NCBI GenBank assembly: GCA_934436505.1
Contig: CAKSAP010000006.1
Span: forward strand, 1-64,000
From: an uncultured Eubacteriales bacterium
Lineage (GTDB): Bacteria > Bacillota > Clostridia > Oscillospirales > Acutalibacteraceae
Length of the DNA: 64,000 nt
Reading direction: 5' to 3'
A program made the position numbers and the translations under genes. The notes below the pieces were generated by a model. It worked only from the letters and a program-made list of their open reading frames with translations. It was not told the origin of the DNA and ran no database searches. Positions 15,305 to 24,392 of this stretch are shown here, piece after piece (the first letter of the stretch is position 1; every line of letters starts with the position of its first letter).

Positions 15305-15868
15305 TTGCTTAAAATACTATTAGTAATTTTAATAATTTTTGCGGCTTACTGTACTGCGGTTACGGTTAAAATTCTGTCCTTCAAGGCAGAGTCGAAGAGC
15401 ATACCTGAAAATACGCCTGCAATCATTTTAGGCTGCAAGGTAAATGACAAAACGCCGAGTGAAATGCTCGAAAACCGTATTGCGGCGGCATATAAATATC
15501 TTTCGGCAAACGAAAATGCCGTTGTAATAGCTTCGGGCGGCAAGGGCGACGACGAAAACATATCCGAAGCCGAGGCTATAAGAAATTCTCTTGTTGAAAA
15601 GGGAATTTCTTCCGGGCGGATTATCCTTGAGGACAAATCGACCTCGACGGCTGAAAATATGCTCTTTTCCAAAAGAATAATGGACGAAAACAGCTTGGGC
15701 AATGAAGCGGTTATAATAACCTCCGAATTTCATCAGCTCCGTTCAACTCTGCTTGCAAAAAGAAGTGGGATAAAGCCGTATAATATAAGCTCAAAATCAA
15801 AGCCGTTTTCACTTTTTACGTCTATCGTCAGGGAATGGCTTGCGTTTCCCGGAATACTTTTGAAATAA
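15305..15868 (+). CDS. YdcF/SanA (DUF218) family membrane protein
   Basis: 187 residues with one N-terminal membrane segment (about 3-22) and a DUF218 domain: PAIILGCKVNDKTPSEML, VVIASGGKGDDENISEAEAI, RIILEDKSTSTAENMLFSK and AVIITSEFHQLRSTLLAK. Relatives (ElyC, SanA, YdcF) are associated with envelope polysaccharide metabolism and vancomycin sensitivity in E. coli; the biochemical activity is poorly defined. The start is TTG 15305, since no ATG or GTG keeps the membrane segment. Confidence 0.85.
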   Translation: MLKILLVILIIFAAYCTAVTVKILSFKAESKSIPENTPAIILGCKVNDKTPSEMLENRIAAAYKYLSANENAVVIASGGKGDDENISEAEAIRNSLVEKGISSGRIILEDKSTSTAENMLFSKRIMDENSLGNEAVIITSEFHQLRSTLLAKRSGIKPYNISSKSKPFSLFTSIVREWLAFPGILLK

Positions 15869-15872
15869 ACGC

Positions 15873-15901
15873 TTGACAAACGGCTTGCGTTTTAGTATAA
15901 T
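15873..15901 (+). promoter_or_regulatory. Promoter of the infC-rpmI-rplT operon
   Basis: Perfect TTGACA (15873-15878), 17-base spacer, perfect TATAAT (15896-15901). Start near 15908, giving an untranslated leader of about 140 bases. Confidence 0.9.
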
Positions 15902-15907
15902 ATCTGC

Positions 15908-16030
15908 ACAACAAAGAAGAACACCCGTTCTCACCTGTGATTTTTAATGAAACAGGTCAATACTTTTAAGACTAAGGTCTTATTGTGTGTATTGAGCGTG
16001 AACGGTTTTTGTTCACGCTTTAATTTATTG
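15908..16030 (+). ncRNA. L20-type ribosomal protein leader with attenuator
   Basis: The leader of the infC operon contains the pairing AAGACTAAGGTCTT (15968-15981) and ends with a perfect 9-bp hairpin AGCGTGAAC/GTTCACGCT (15995-16019) followed by TTAATTTATT. In Firmicutes, leaders at this position bind L20 and cause premature termination. Position, operon and terminator match; I did not verify the consensus base by base. Confidence 0.7.
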
Positions 16031-16047
16031 TTTAGGAGTGATTATCC

Positions 16048-16572
16048 ATCGCTGTCAAAGAAATGCAACTCAATGAAGAAATCCGTGATAAGGAAGTCAG
16101 AGTTATCTCTGCGGACGGAGAACAGTTAGGTATTATGTCCGCTAAGGAAGCCCTTAAAAAGGCTGAGGAGAAAAACCTTGACCTCGTTAAAATTGCGCCT
16201 CAGGCTCAGCCTCCCGTGTGCAAGATTATGGACTACGGCAAGTACAGATTTGAGCAGACGAAGAAAGAGAAGGAGTCAAAGAAAAACCAGCGTATAATCG
16301 AGACGAAGGAAATCAGACTTTCTCTCAACATCGACACGCACGATTTCGATACGAAGGCTAATCAGGCGATGAAATTCTTAAAGACCGGTCATAAGGTCAA
16401 GGTTTCAATTCGTTTCAGAGGACGCGAGATGGCTCATCCGCAAATCGGCGAGGAAACAATGAAAAAGTTTGCCGAGGTTTGCTCGGAGCTTTCATCAGTT
16501 GAAAAGCCCGCAAAGCTTGAGGGCAGACAGATGCTTATGTTCTTAGCACCGTTGAGCGCTAAAACCAAATAA
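16048..16572 (+). CDS. infC: Translation initiation factor IF-3, AUC start
   Basis: Binds the 30S subunit and checks start-codon and initiator-tRNA pairing. Residues INEEIRD-like (QLNEEIRDKEVRVI), PPVCKIMDYGKY, KEIRLS and KVKVSIRFRGREMAHPQ are all typical. The start is assigned to ATC 16048, giving 174 residues: TAGGAGTG (16033-16040) lies at the right distance from it, while the first ATG (16063) is 24 bases away and would trim the family N-terminus. Rare AUU/AUC/AUA starts are a known autoregulatory feature of infC, because IF-3 rejects them. It is first in the infC-rpmI-rplT operon. Confidence 0.93.
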   Translation: MAVKEMQLNEEIRDKEVRVISADGEQLGIMSAKEALKKAEEKNLDLVKIAPQAQPPVCKIMDYGKYRFEQTKKEKESKKNQRIIETKEIRLSLNIDTHDFDTKANQAMKFLKTGHKVKVSIRFRGREMAHPQIGEETMKKFAEVCSELSSVEKPAKLEGRQMLMFLAPLSAKTK

Positions 16573-16601
16573 GTAAACAAATCATTCAGGAGGAAATAGA
16601 A

Positions 16602-16799
16602 ATGCCTAAAATTAAAACACATTCGGGAGCTAAAAAACGCTTCAAATTATCAAAGAACGGTAAGCCGATCAGAGCACACGCTTACAAGTCTCACATTCTC
16701 AACAAGAAATCTACAAAGAGAAAAAGAAATCTTCGCAAGACCGCAGTTGCAGACGTAACGAATCAGAAGCAGATCAAGCGTCTTGTTCCTTACAAATAA
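16602..16799 (+). CDS. rpmI: 50S ribosomal protein L35
   Basis: 65 residues, the usual length, very basic. It has the conserved start PKIKTHSGAKKRFKLSKNGK and the HILNKKSTKRKRNLRK segment. Ribosome-binding site AGGAGGAAA at 16589-16597. It is the second gene of the infC operon. Confidence 0.98.
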   Translation: MPKIKTHSGAKKRFKLSKNGKPIRAHAYKSHILNKKSTKRKRNLRKTAVADVTNQKQIKRLVPYK

Positions 16800-16858
16800 T
16801 CAATAAATTAAATGCGGTTTTCGACCGTTTTCACAAATTTTCGGAGGTAGAATAACAA

Positions 16859-17215
16859 ATGGCACGTATTAAAGGTGCGATGATGACTCGCAAAAGAAGA
16901 AATAAAACATTAAAGCTCGCAAAAGGCTACTATGGCTCAAAGTCAAGACTTTTCAAGACTGCTAAGCAGGCAGTTATGAAGTCAGGTCAGTACGCATATA
17001 TCGGCAGAAAGCAGAAGAAGAGAGAGTTCAGAAAGCTCTGGATTACAAGAATTTCTGCAGCTTGCAAAATGAACGGTATGAATTACTCAACATTCATCAA
17101 CGGTCTTAATAAGGCAGGCGTTTCATTAAACCGTAAAATGCTTTCTGAAATCGCTATTTCAGATCCCGCAGCTTTCACAGCTCTTACAGAGCAGGCAAAA
17201 GCAGCACTTAAATAA
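16859..17215 (+). CDS. rplT: 50S ribosomal protein L20
   Basis: 118 residues, the usual length. An assembly protein of the 50S subunit and the likely repressor of this operon through its leader. It shows MARIKGAMMTRKRRNKTLKLAKGYYG-type sequence (first residues), SGQYAYIGRKQKKREFRKLWITRI and NGMNYSTFINGL. A GGAGG ribosome-binding site precedes it, and a terminator follows directly. Confidence 0.98.
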   Translation: MARIKGAMMTRKRRNKTLKLAKGYYGSKSRLFKTAKQAVMKSGQYAYIGRKQKKREFRKLWITRISAACKMNGMNYSTFINGLNKAGVSLNRKMLSEIAISDPAAFTALTEQAKAALK

Positions 17216-17220
17216 GCTGG

Positions 17221-17256
17221 AACCACGCCTTGTTTTCGGGGCGTGGTTAATTTTTG
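17221..17256 (+). terminator. Terminator of the infC-rpmI-rplT operon
   Basis: AACCACGCC (17221-17229) pairs perfectly with GGCGTGGTT (17240-17248), followed by AATTTTTG. Confidence 0.85.
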
Positions 17257-17260
17257 TGTT

Positions 17261-18046
17261 ATGAATTATACTGAAATCACTTCAAGAAATAATGAGAAAA
17301 TTAAATCGGTCGCAAAGTTAGTCTCGAGTTCAAAGGAACGAAAAAGCACCTCGCTTTTTGTTTTGGAGGGTGCAAGGCTTTGCTTTGATGCGGCTAAAAG
17401 CGGATATGCGATAAAAGAGGCATATTTTACCCGTGATGCTGTTACGAAATTTTCCGATTACACAGACGTAATTGCCGATTGTGCAAAAAGCGTTTATTTG
17501 ATAACCGACGAGGTTTCGGAAAAAATTTCGGATACAGTCAATTCGCAGGGGATTTTTTGCGTTGTCGAAATGAAACGCCAAGCAGCGTTTGAAATCGAGA
17601 GTACAAAGAAGTATATTGCGCTTGAAAATGTGCAAAATCCGCAAAATCTCGGCTCTGTCGCAAGGAGTGCCGAGGCTTTGGGCATTGACGGAATAATCGT
17701 GTGCGGCGGCTGTGATATGTATAATCCAAAGGCGTTGCGTGCGTCAATGGGCAGTCTTTTGCGTATACCGATTATTGCAGTTGACGACCTTGTGGGAACG
17801 CTTGAAATGGCGAATTCCGACGGTATGCTTACCGCCGCAACCGTTCCCGATGAAAATGCCCGTGACATTACCAAAACAGATTTTTCCGCAGGTGTAATAG
17901 CTGTTATCGGAAACGAGGGTAACGGTGTTACCGAGGCTGTTAAAAGCACCGCAAGGGAAAGAATTACAATCAAAATGAAGGGCGAGGCAGAGTCGCTTAA
18001 CGCATCTGTCGCCGCCGTTATCACAATGTGGGAAATAATGAGATGA
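17261..18046 (+). CDS. TrmH/SpoU-family RNA 2'-O-ribose methyltransferase
   Basis: 261 residues. An N-terminal RNA-binding domain (about 1-105: ITSRNNEKIKSVAKLVSSSKERKS) precedes the knotted SPOUT domain. Motif 1 is ALENVQNPQNLGSVARSAEA, motif 2 GVIAVIGNEGNGVT and motif 3 SLNASVAAVITMWEI. It methylates a ribose in 23S rRNA, probably like RlmB or its paralogues, using S-adenosylmethionine. Start ATG 17261 sits just after the rplT terminator; an in-frame GTG at 17243 lies inside the terminator stem and is unlikely. The stop overlaps the dprA start. Confidence 0.92.
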   Translation: MNYTEITSRNNEKIKSVAKLVSSSKERKSTSLFVLEGARLCFDAAKSGYAIKEAYFTRDAVTKFSDYTDVIADCAKSVYLITDEVSEKISDTVNSQGIFCVVEMKRQAAFEIESTKKYIALENVQNPQNLGSVARSAEALGIDGIIVCGGCDMYNPKALRASMGSLLRIPIIAVDDLVGTLEMANSDGMLTAATVPDENARDITKTDFSAGVIAVIGNEGNGVTEAVKSTARERITIKMKGEAESLNASVAAVITMWEIMR

Positions 18047-19269
18047 GAGACTGTGAGTATTGGATTTGGCTCCAAAACGCCTATGGCACAGGGGCTAAAA
18101 TAAAACCCATAATCGAATATTTCGGCTCTGCAAGAGAGTTGTATGAGGCAGGAAGCTATGAATGGCGAATTTCGGGCATTATTGACCAAAAGCACGTGGA
18201 CAAGCTTCTTCTGCACAGCCCGTCGGAGTCGGGCAGTATAATGCGAGCGTGTGAGGAAAACGGATGGGAGATAATAACTCCGCAGGACGAGCAGTATCCG
18301 TTTTTACTTACGCAGATTTCGGATTTACCGGCTGTTCTCTATGCCGACGGCGATATTGAAACGCTTATGACAGAGTCAAATATCGCTATGGTCGGAACGA
18401 GAAACGCATCCGTACAGGGTATAAAGGTCGCAGGCGCAATCGCACAAAGGCTTTCGCTTGCAGGTATGACGATAGTTTCGGGCGGTGCGCTCGGAATTGA
18501 CGCCGCTTCGCATGAGGGCGCATTGAGCGTGGACAAGAAAACCGTTGCGGTGCTCGGTTGCGGACTCGGTACAAATTACCTTAAAACAAATGAGGATTTG
18601 CGTAACAGGATAAAGAAAAGCGGCGTTCTTATAACGGAATTTCCTCCGTTTTCGCAGGCGTCAAGGATTTCATTCCCGAAGCGAAACAGGATAATTTCAG
18701 GTATGTCGCTTGCGACGGTTGTCGTTGAGGCAGGCGAGAAAAGCGGCTCACTTATAACCGCTAAAAACGCTTTATCTCAAGGTAGACGGCTTTATGCCGT
18801 ACCCGGAGATTTGTTTTCTTCGGCTTATTCGGGAACTTCCGAAATCATAAACAACGGTGCAAAGCCGCTTTTCAATGCAAAAGAAATTGTTGAGGATTTT
18901 ATGGATGAATTTCCTGAAAGATTTGACCTTTCGCTTGCGGATGAGCCGTTTGCGCTTATGCTTTCGAGGAATGCCGAGGACTTTTCGGGCAATGTCAATC
19001 ATACTTATAACAAAAGAGCCGAAAAGACGCAGAGCAGGATATCGAAAGCCGATACAGAGCCTGTAAAATCAGAGCCGAAGCCGTTACCCGATACGGCGAG
19101 CGAAACGGCAAAGAAAATCTATGCCGCTTTGGACGGCGATACGGAATTTGACACTATCGTCGAAAAATCGGGGCTTAATGTTGTAAAGGTGCTTTCGGGA
19201 ATTACCGAGCTTGAAATGCAAGGCGTTATCGAGGTGCTTCCCGGCAGAAAATATAAAAAAATTCAGTGA
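18043..19269 (+). CDS. dprA: DNA-processing protein DprA
   Basis: 408 residues. DprA loads RecA onto incoming single-stranded DNA during transformation. It has a SAM-like N-terminus, then the Rossmann domain: IAMVGTRNASVQGIKVA, TIVSGGALGIDAASHEGAL, VAVLGCGLGTNYLKTNEDL, FPKRNRIISGMS and EAGEKSGSLITAKNAL. A C-terminal winged helix (about 350-405) is preceded by a low-complexity linker. ATG 18043 overlaps the methyltransferase stop (ATGA), so the pair is coupled. Confidence 0.96.
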   Translation: MRDCEYWIWLQNAYGTGAKIKPIIEYFGSARELYEAGSYEWRISGIIDQKHVDKLLLHSPSESGSIMRACEENGWEIITPQDEQYPFLLTQISDLPAVLYADGDIETLMTESNIAMVGTRNASVQGIKVAGAIAQRLSLAGMTIVSGGALGIDAASHEGALSVDKKTVAVLGCGLGTNYLKTNEDLRNRIKKSGVLITEFPPFSQASRISFPKRNRIISGMSLATVVVEAGEKSGSLITAKNALSQGRRLYAVPGDLFSSAYSGTSEIINNGAKPLFNAKEIVEDFMDEFPERFDLSLADEPFALMLSRNAEDFSGNVNHTYNKRAEKTQSRISKADTEPVKSEPKPLPDTASETAKKIYAALDGDTEFDTIVEKSGLNVVKVLSGITELEMQGVIEVLPGRKYKKIQ

Positions 19270-19289
19270 TAGTATAGGATGATTTTAAT

Positions 19290-21419
19290 ATGTCGAAATT
19301 AGTAATAGTTGAGTCTCCGTCAAAGGCAAAGACAATTCAGAAATACCTCGGCAAGGACTATAAGGTTACCGCTTCCGTAGGTCATATCAGAGATTTGCCC
19401 TCGTCAAGGCTCAGCGTTGATGTTAAAAATGACTTTGCGCCCAAATATGCGATAGTTAAGGGCAAGGAAAAGCTTGTAAAAGAGCTTAAAGAAATGGTAA
19501 AGGAATCGGACGGCGTATATCTCGCAACCGACCCCGACCGTGAGGGAGAGGCTATTTCTTGGCATCTTGCAACCGTTTTGGGACTTGATACAGATGACAA
19601 AAACAGAGTTAAATTCAATGAAATCAACAAGACAAGCGTTGTAAAGGGTATCGAGCATCCCAAGAAAATCGACCTTGACCTTGTTGACGCACAGCAGGCA
19701 AGAAGAATACTTGACAGACTTGTCGGCTATAAATTGAGCCCGTTTGTTTCACAGAAAATCAGAAAAGGACTTTCGGCAGGCAGAGTTCAGTCCGTTGCCG
19801 TTCGTCTTATCGTTGACAGAGAAGAGGAAATCCGAGCTTTCGTACCCGAGGAGTATTGGACTCTTGATGCAAAGCTCACGGCACCCGGCTCAAGAAAATC
19901 CTTTGCCGCTTCGTTTATAGGCGATGAAACGGGCAAGGTTAAAATTGCGGATACGTCTCAGGCAGACGCATATTTGAACAGACTTGACGGCGCACAGTAC
20001 ACGGTTGCTTCCGTCAAGGAGGGTACAAGGAGACGTCAGCCCGCACCTCCGTTTACAACCTCTACGCTTCAGCAGGACGCTTCGAGAAAGCTCGGCTATC
20101 AGGGCAGAAAGACCATGAAGATAGCGCAGGAGCTTTACGAAGGTATGGAAATCAAGGGCGTAGGCACAATGGGTCTTATAACCTATATGAGAACCGACTC
20201 GCTTCGTATCTCCGAGGAGGCTCGTGCGGCTGCCAATGAATATATCACGGAGACCTACGGCAAGAATTATCTTCCCGATAAGCCGAGATATTTCAAGACA
20301 AAGGCAAATGCGCAGGACGGACACGAGGCAATCAGACCTACAACTCCGTCGCTCTCTCCCGACAAGGTAAAGGACAGCCTTACCGTTGAGCAATTCAAGC
20401 TTTATTCGCTTATTTGGAAGCGTTTTATGGCAAGTCTTATGGCTGCCTGCATACAGGATACCGTAAAGGTAGGAATTAAGGCTGCGACCGAAAAGGACTT
20501 GGCGGGCGGTAAGTTCTGCGAGTTTTCGGCTTCGGGCTATACCGTTAAATTTGACGGTTACACAAAGCTTTACGAGGTTTCGACGGATGACGACGAGGAT
20601 TCAGAGAGCGTTCTTCCTCCGATAAAGGAGAATGATGTTCTCAAGCTCAAATCACTTGACGGTAATCAGCACTTTACACAGCCGCCTGCAAGATATACCG
20701 AAGCGGCTCTTATCAAGGCTCTTGAGGAAACGGGCGTCGGCAGACCGAGTACCTACGTTTCTATCGTTTCGACAATTCTTTCAAGAGAATATGTTGTAAG
20801 AGAGCAAAAGCAGTTAAAACCCACCGAGCTTGGCGAGGCGGTTGTCAACCTGCTCAAACAGCAGTTTCCGAATATAGTAAATGTTAAATTCACCGCAAAT
20901 ATGGAGTCCGATCTCGATAAGGTTGAAAGCGGCGAGGTTGACTATATAAAAATGCTCCACACCTTCTATGACGGCTTTGAGAAAACACTCGAAAAGGCTA
21001 AGGAGGAGATGTCGGGCGTTAAAATTCAGCTCAAAGAGGACGTTACAGATATTCCGTGTGAAAAATGCGGAAGAATGATGGTCGTTAAGGTCGGCAGATT
21101 CGGAAAATTCCTTGCGTGCCCGGGTTATCCCGAGTGCAAGAACACAAAGCCGTATGTTGTTCAGACAAACGCAAAATGTCCCGTATGCGGCGGCAATGTA
21201 ATCGAAAAGAAGTCGAAGAGAGGCTATGCTTTTTACGGCTGCGATAATTATCCCGAATGTACGTTTATGACTTGGGATAAGCCTACCGACGAGGTTTGCC
21301 CGAAGTGCGGAAAATCCTTGTTCAAGCGTAAGGGCGGTTTGCTTGTATGCCTTGACGAGAAATGCGGCTTTGAAAAGAAGGCAGAGCGCAAGAAAAGAAC
21401 TAAAAAAGAGGAAGAATAA
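19290..21419 (+). CDS. topA: DNA topoisomerase I
   Basis: 709 residues, type IA. It relaxes negative supercoils by a transient 5'-phosphotyrosine bond. The Toprim domain has VIVESPSKAKTIQKYLG and LATDPDREGEAISWHLA; the active tyrosine is Y299 in GLITYMRTDSLRIS; DGHEAIRPT follows. The C-terminus carries three four-cysteine zinc ribbons (CEKCGRMMVVKVGRFGKFLAC..C, CPVCGGN..C..C, CPKCGKS..C..C) and a Lys/Glu-rich tail. The stop codon abuts the trmFO start, and dprA-topA-trmFO is the standard Firmicutes order. Confidence 0.98.
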   Translation: MSKLVIVESPSKAKTIQKYLGKDYKVTASVGHIRDLPSSRLSVDVKNDFAPKYAIVKGKEKLVKELKEMVKESDGVYLATDPDREGEAISWHLATVLGLDTDDKNRVKFNEINKTSVVKGIEHPKKIDLDLVDAQQARRILDRLVGYKLSPFVSQKIRKGLSAGRVQSVAVRLIVDREEEIRAFVPEEYWTLDAKLTAPGSRKSFAASFIGDETGKVKIADTSQADAYLNRLDGAQYTVASVKEGTRRRQPAPPFTTSTLQQDASRKLGYQGRKTMKIAQELYEGMEIKGVGTMGLITYMRTDSLRISEEARAAANEYITETYGKNYLPDKPRYFKTKANAQDGHEAIRPTTPSLSPDKVKDSLTVEQFKLYSLIWKRFMASLMAACIQDTVKVGIKAATEKDLAGGKFCEFSASGYTVKFDGYTKLYEVSTDDDEDSESVLPPIKENDVLKLKSLDGNQHFTQPPARYTEAALIKALEETGVGRPSTYVSIVSTILSREYVVREQKQLKPTELGEAVVNLLKQQFPNIVNVKFTANMESDLDKVESGEVDYIKMLHTFYDGFEKTLEKAKEEMSGVKIQLKEDVTDIPCEKCGRMMVVKVGRFGKFLACPGYPECKNTKPYVVQTNAKCPVCGGNVIEKKSKRGYAFYGCDNYPECTFMTWDKPTDEVCPKCGKSLFKRKGGLLVCLDEKCGFEKKAERKKRTKKEEE

Positions 21420-22730
21420 ATGAAAGCAGCTGTTATCGGCGCAGGTCTTGCAGGGTGCGAGGCGGCGTGGCAACTGAATATGGCAGGGATTGAAACGGAG
21501 CTTTACGAGATGAAGCCCGAAAAACATTCCCCTGCACATAAAACAGATTTATTCGCAGAGCTTGTATGCTCAAACTCCTTGAAGGCGCAAAGGCTCAATT
21601 CGGCGGCAGGTCTTTTGAAGGAGGAAATGCGTACCTTTTCTTCCGTTTGCGTTGAGACGGCACTTGAAACGGCTGTTCCGGCAGGCGGCGCATTGGCTGT
21701 TGACAGAGAACTCTTTTCAAAGGCTGTAACAGAGAAAATCAAGGCTTGTAAAAATATAAAAATCATAAACAAAGAGGTAACGGAATTGCCCGAGGCTGAC
21801 GCTGTAATTATTGCGGCAGGGCCTTTGGCGAGCGACGGTATTTCTAAAACGATACACTCCCTGTGCCGTGACGGACTTTCGTTTTATGATGCGGCGGCTC
21901 CCATCGTATCGGCTGACAGCGTGGATATGGACTTCGCCTTTACGCAGTCGAGATATGACAGGGGCGGCGAGGACGACTATATAAATTGCCCTATGAATAA
22001 AGAGCAGTATGAGGCTTTTTATGAGGCGATTATTTCGGCGGAGAGTGCAGAGCTTCATTCCTTTGACAAGAGAAAAGATGTATATGAGGGCTGTATGCCT
22101 ATTGAGGTTTTGGCTTCCCGTGGCAAGGACACAATGCGTTACGGTCCGTTAAAGCCCGTGGGTCTTGTTGACCCGAGAACAGGGCACAGACCGTGGGCAA
22201 ATCTCCAGCTTAGAAAAGAAAATAAGCAGGGCACTATGTATAACCTTGTCGGCTTTCAGACAAACTTGAAATTCCCTGAGCAGAAAAGGGTGTTTTCAAT
22301 GTTCCCGGCACTTCATAATGCGGAATTTTTGCGTTACGGCGTAATGCACAGGAACACGTTTATAAATTCGCCCGAATATCTTTGCTCGGATTTCAGTCTG
22401 CGTGAAAATCCGTATATTTTCTTTGCAGGTCAGATAACAGGCGTCGAGGGCTATATGGAGTCGGCGGCTTCGGGAATTATGGCAGGACTTAACTGTGCTC
22501 GCAGACTTTTGGGAAAGGAAACTCTTACCCTGCCCGAAACCACTATGATAGGCGCACTTTCACGGTATATAAGCGACGAAACGGTTAAGAGCTTTCAGCC
22601 GATGGGAGCGAATTTCGGCGTTTTGCCGCCGCTTCCCGATAAGATAAGAGATAAAAGCGAAAGATATATGGCTTTGGCTAAAAGGGCTATGGGCGACTTG
22701 GAGTCGTTCAAAGGAGAGAACGGTATATGA
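21420..22730 (+). CDS. trmFO: Methylenetetrahydrofolate--tRNA-(uracil-5-)-methyltransferase
   Basis: 436 residues, the usual length. It makes m5U54 in the T-loop of tRNA, using methylene-THF and FAD rather than S-adenosylmethionine. The FAD fold is at the start (VIGAGLAGCEAAWQLNMAG), followed by LVCSNSLKAQ, CPMNKEQYEAFYEA, YGPLKPVGLVDPRTG, QLRKENKQGTMYNLVGFQT and AGQITGVEGYMESAASG. The start directly follows the topA stop, and the last bases overlap plsX. Confidence 0.98.
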   Translation: MKAAVIGAGLAGCEAAWQLNMAGIETELYEMKPEKHSPAHKTDLFAELVCSNSLKAQRLNSAAGLLKEEMRTFSSVCVETALETAVPAGGALAVDRELFSKAVTEKIKACKNIKIINKEVTELPEADAVIIAAGPLASDGISKTIHSLCRDGLSFYDAAAPIVSADSVDMDFAFTQSRYDRGGEDDYINCPMNKEQYEAFYEAIISAESAELHSFDKRKDVYEGCMPIEVLASRGKDTMRYGPLKPVGLVDPRTGHRPWANLQLRKENKQGTMYNLVGFQTNLKFPEQKRVFSMFPALHNAEFLRYGVMHRNTFINSPEYLCSDFSLRENPYIFFAGQITGVEGYMESAASGIMAGLNCARRLLGKETLTLPETTMIGALSRYISDETVKSFQPMGANFGVLPPLPDKIRDKSERYMALAKRAMGDLESFKGENGI

Positions 22731-23731
22731 AGATAATTGTTGACGCTTTCGGCGGAGATAATGCACCGCTTGAAATAATAAAGGGCTGTATCGAGGCAAG
22801 AAAAGAGTTCGGCGTTGATATAATGCTTACGGGCGACAGGGATAAAATCGAAAAATGTGCAAAGGATAATTCTCTCGATATTTCTCCGTTTGAAATTAAG
22901 CAGGCTGACACTGTATTTGAAATGACAACTCCGCCGACGGAAATATTAAAATCAAAAAGAGGCACTTCGCTCGGGGTGGGATTTGACGCATTGGCATCGG
23001 GCGAGGGAGACGCCTTCGTTTCGGCAGGCAGTACGGGTGCTCTTTTGGTCGGCGGCACGCTTATTGTTAAGAGAATAAAGGGTGTAAAGCGACCTGCTTT
23101 GGGTGCTGTTATGCCTACAAGCGCAGGTCCGTTTATACTTGTCGATACAGGAGCAAATGTTGAATGTACTCCCGATATGCTCTGCCAATTTGCAAAGCTC
23201 GGAAGTCTTTATATGGAGAAGATAATGGGCATTGCTTCTCCCCGTGTAGCACTTGCAAATATCGGCACGGAGGAGACAAAGGGTACTCCGATGTTGGTTG
23301 AGACCTATAAAAAATTAAGCGCTCTTGACGGCATAAACTTTACGGGAAATATAGAAGTGCGAGATATTGCCTTCGGCGAGGCAGATGTCGTTGTAGCAGA
23401 CGGCTTTACGGGTAACGTTATCGTAAAAATGTACGAGGGCGTTGCAAAATCAATTACAAATCAGATTAAAGCAATATTTATGAAAAACCTGCTTTCCAAG
23501 CTCTCATATCTCGGCATAAAGTCGGGAATGGACGAGTTTAAGGAAAAGATGAACTATAAAAAGTACGGCGGAGCACCGCTTATCGGTGTCAGGAAGCCTG
23601 TTATAAAGGCTCATGGCTCATCGGATGCATATGCATTGAAAAATGCCATAGGACAGGCAATAAAATATATCGACAGCGGTTTTATAGATATTGTTTCTCA
23701 GTCAATGAAAGACGGTGAAAATAATGACTGA
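22727..23731 (+). CDS. plsX: Phosphate acyltransferase PlsX
   Basis: 334 residues. It converts acyl-ACP to acyl-phosphate, the first step of phospholipid synthesis. Motifs: MKIIVDAFGGDNAP, SAGSTGALLVGGTLIVKRI, RPALGAVMPT, LVDTGANVECTPDML, NIGTEETKGTPM and VVADGFTGNVIVKMYEG. ATG overlaps the trmFO stop (ATGA) and the 3' end overlaps rnc. It is not linked to fapR or fab genes here. Confidence 0.97.
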   Translation: MKIIVDAFGGDNAPLEIIKGCIEARKEFGVDIMLTGDRDKIEKCAKDNSLDISPFEIKQADTVFEMTTPPTEILKSKRGTSLGVGFDALASGEGDAFVSAGSTGALLVGGTLIVKRIKGVKRPALGAVMPTSAGPFILVDTGANVECTPDMLCQFAKLGSLYMEKIMGIASPRVALANIGTEETKGTPMLVETYKKLSALDGINFTGNIEVRDIAFGEADVVVADGFTGNVIVKMYEGVAKSITNQIKAIFMKNLLSKLSYLGIKSGMDEFKEKMNYKKYGGAPLIGVRKPVIKAHGSSDAYALKNAIGQAIKYIDSGFIDIVSQSMKDGENND

Positions 23732-24392
23732 ACTTGAATATGCAATAGGCTATCAATTCAAAGATAAGAGCCTGCTTGACAGAGCTCTTACTCATTCCTC
23801 ATATGCCAACGAGGTTTTAAGAGAATATAAGGACAACGAAAGACTTGAATTTTTGGGAGACTCGGTATTGGGCTTTATCACGGCAGAGTATCTTTTCTCA
23901 CGCCACGAGGATTTTCACGAGGGCGAGCTGTCAAAGCTTCGTTCTTATGCCGTTTGTGAAAAGTCTCTTTTTGAATTTGCAAAGACAATCGGACTCGGCG
24001 ACCATATCAAGCTTTCGCACGGTGAGGATATGACAGGCGGCAGGAACAGACCTTCGGTTTTGTCGGATGCGTTTGAGGCTGTCATAGCGGCTATTTATCT
24101 TGACGGAGGAATCGACGAAGCGAAAAAGTTCGTTTTGCGTTTCGTGGCTCCCTATGTCGAGAAAAAGCCGAGCTTTAAGGATTACAAGACTATTTTGCAG
24201 GAGCTTGTGCAGAGAAATCACGGCGAAGAGCTCAAATATGTGCTTGTGAGCGAATCGGGTCCCGACCACGATAAGACCTTTGAGGTTGAGGTGCATCTCA
24301 ATTCAAATGTTATCGGCAAGGGCGTTGCAGGAAGCAAGAAAAAAGCCGAGCAGGCAGCGGCTCAGCAGGCTTTGGAGTTGATGGGAATTTGA
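23724..24392 (+). CDS. rnc: Ribonuclease III
   Basis: 222 residues. It cleaves double-stranded RNA (rRNA and mRNA processing, and the usual degrader of type I toxin-antitoxin duplexes such as that proposed at 10.9 kb). The signature NERLEFLGDSVL and second acidic motif DAFEAVIAAIYLDGG lie in the endonuclease domain; the dsRNA-binding domain covers about 150-222 and ends KKKAEQAAAQQALELMG. ATG 23724 overlaps the plsX stop; an in-frame GTG at 23715 is possible but adds only three residues. Confidence 0.97.
   Translation: MTELEYAIGYQFKDKSLLDRALTHSSYANEVLREYKDNERLEFLGDSVLGFITAEYLFSRHEDFHEGELSKLRSYAVCEKSLFEFAKTIGLGDHIKLSHGEDMTGGRNRPSVLSDAFEAVIAAIYLDGGIDEAKKFVLRFVAPYVEKKPSFKDYKTILQELVQRNHGEELKYVLVSESGPDHDKTFEVEVHLNSNVIGKGVAGSKKKAEQAAAQQALELMGI

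Noticed and set aside
17494..18216. 240-codon minus-strand frame opposite the rRNA methyltransferase gene
   Set aside because: Serine-rich shadow frame of a clear coding gene.
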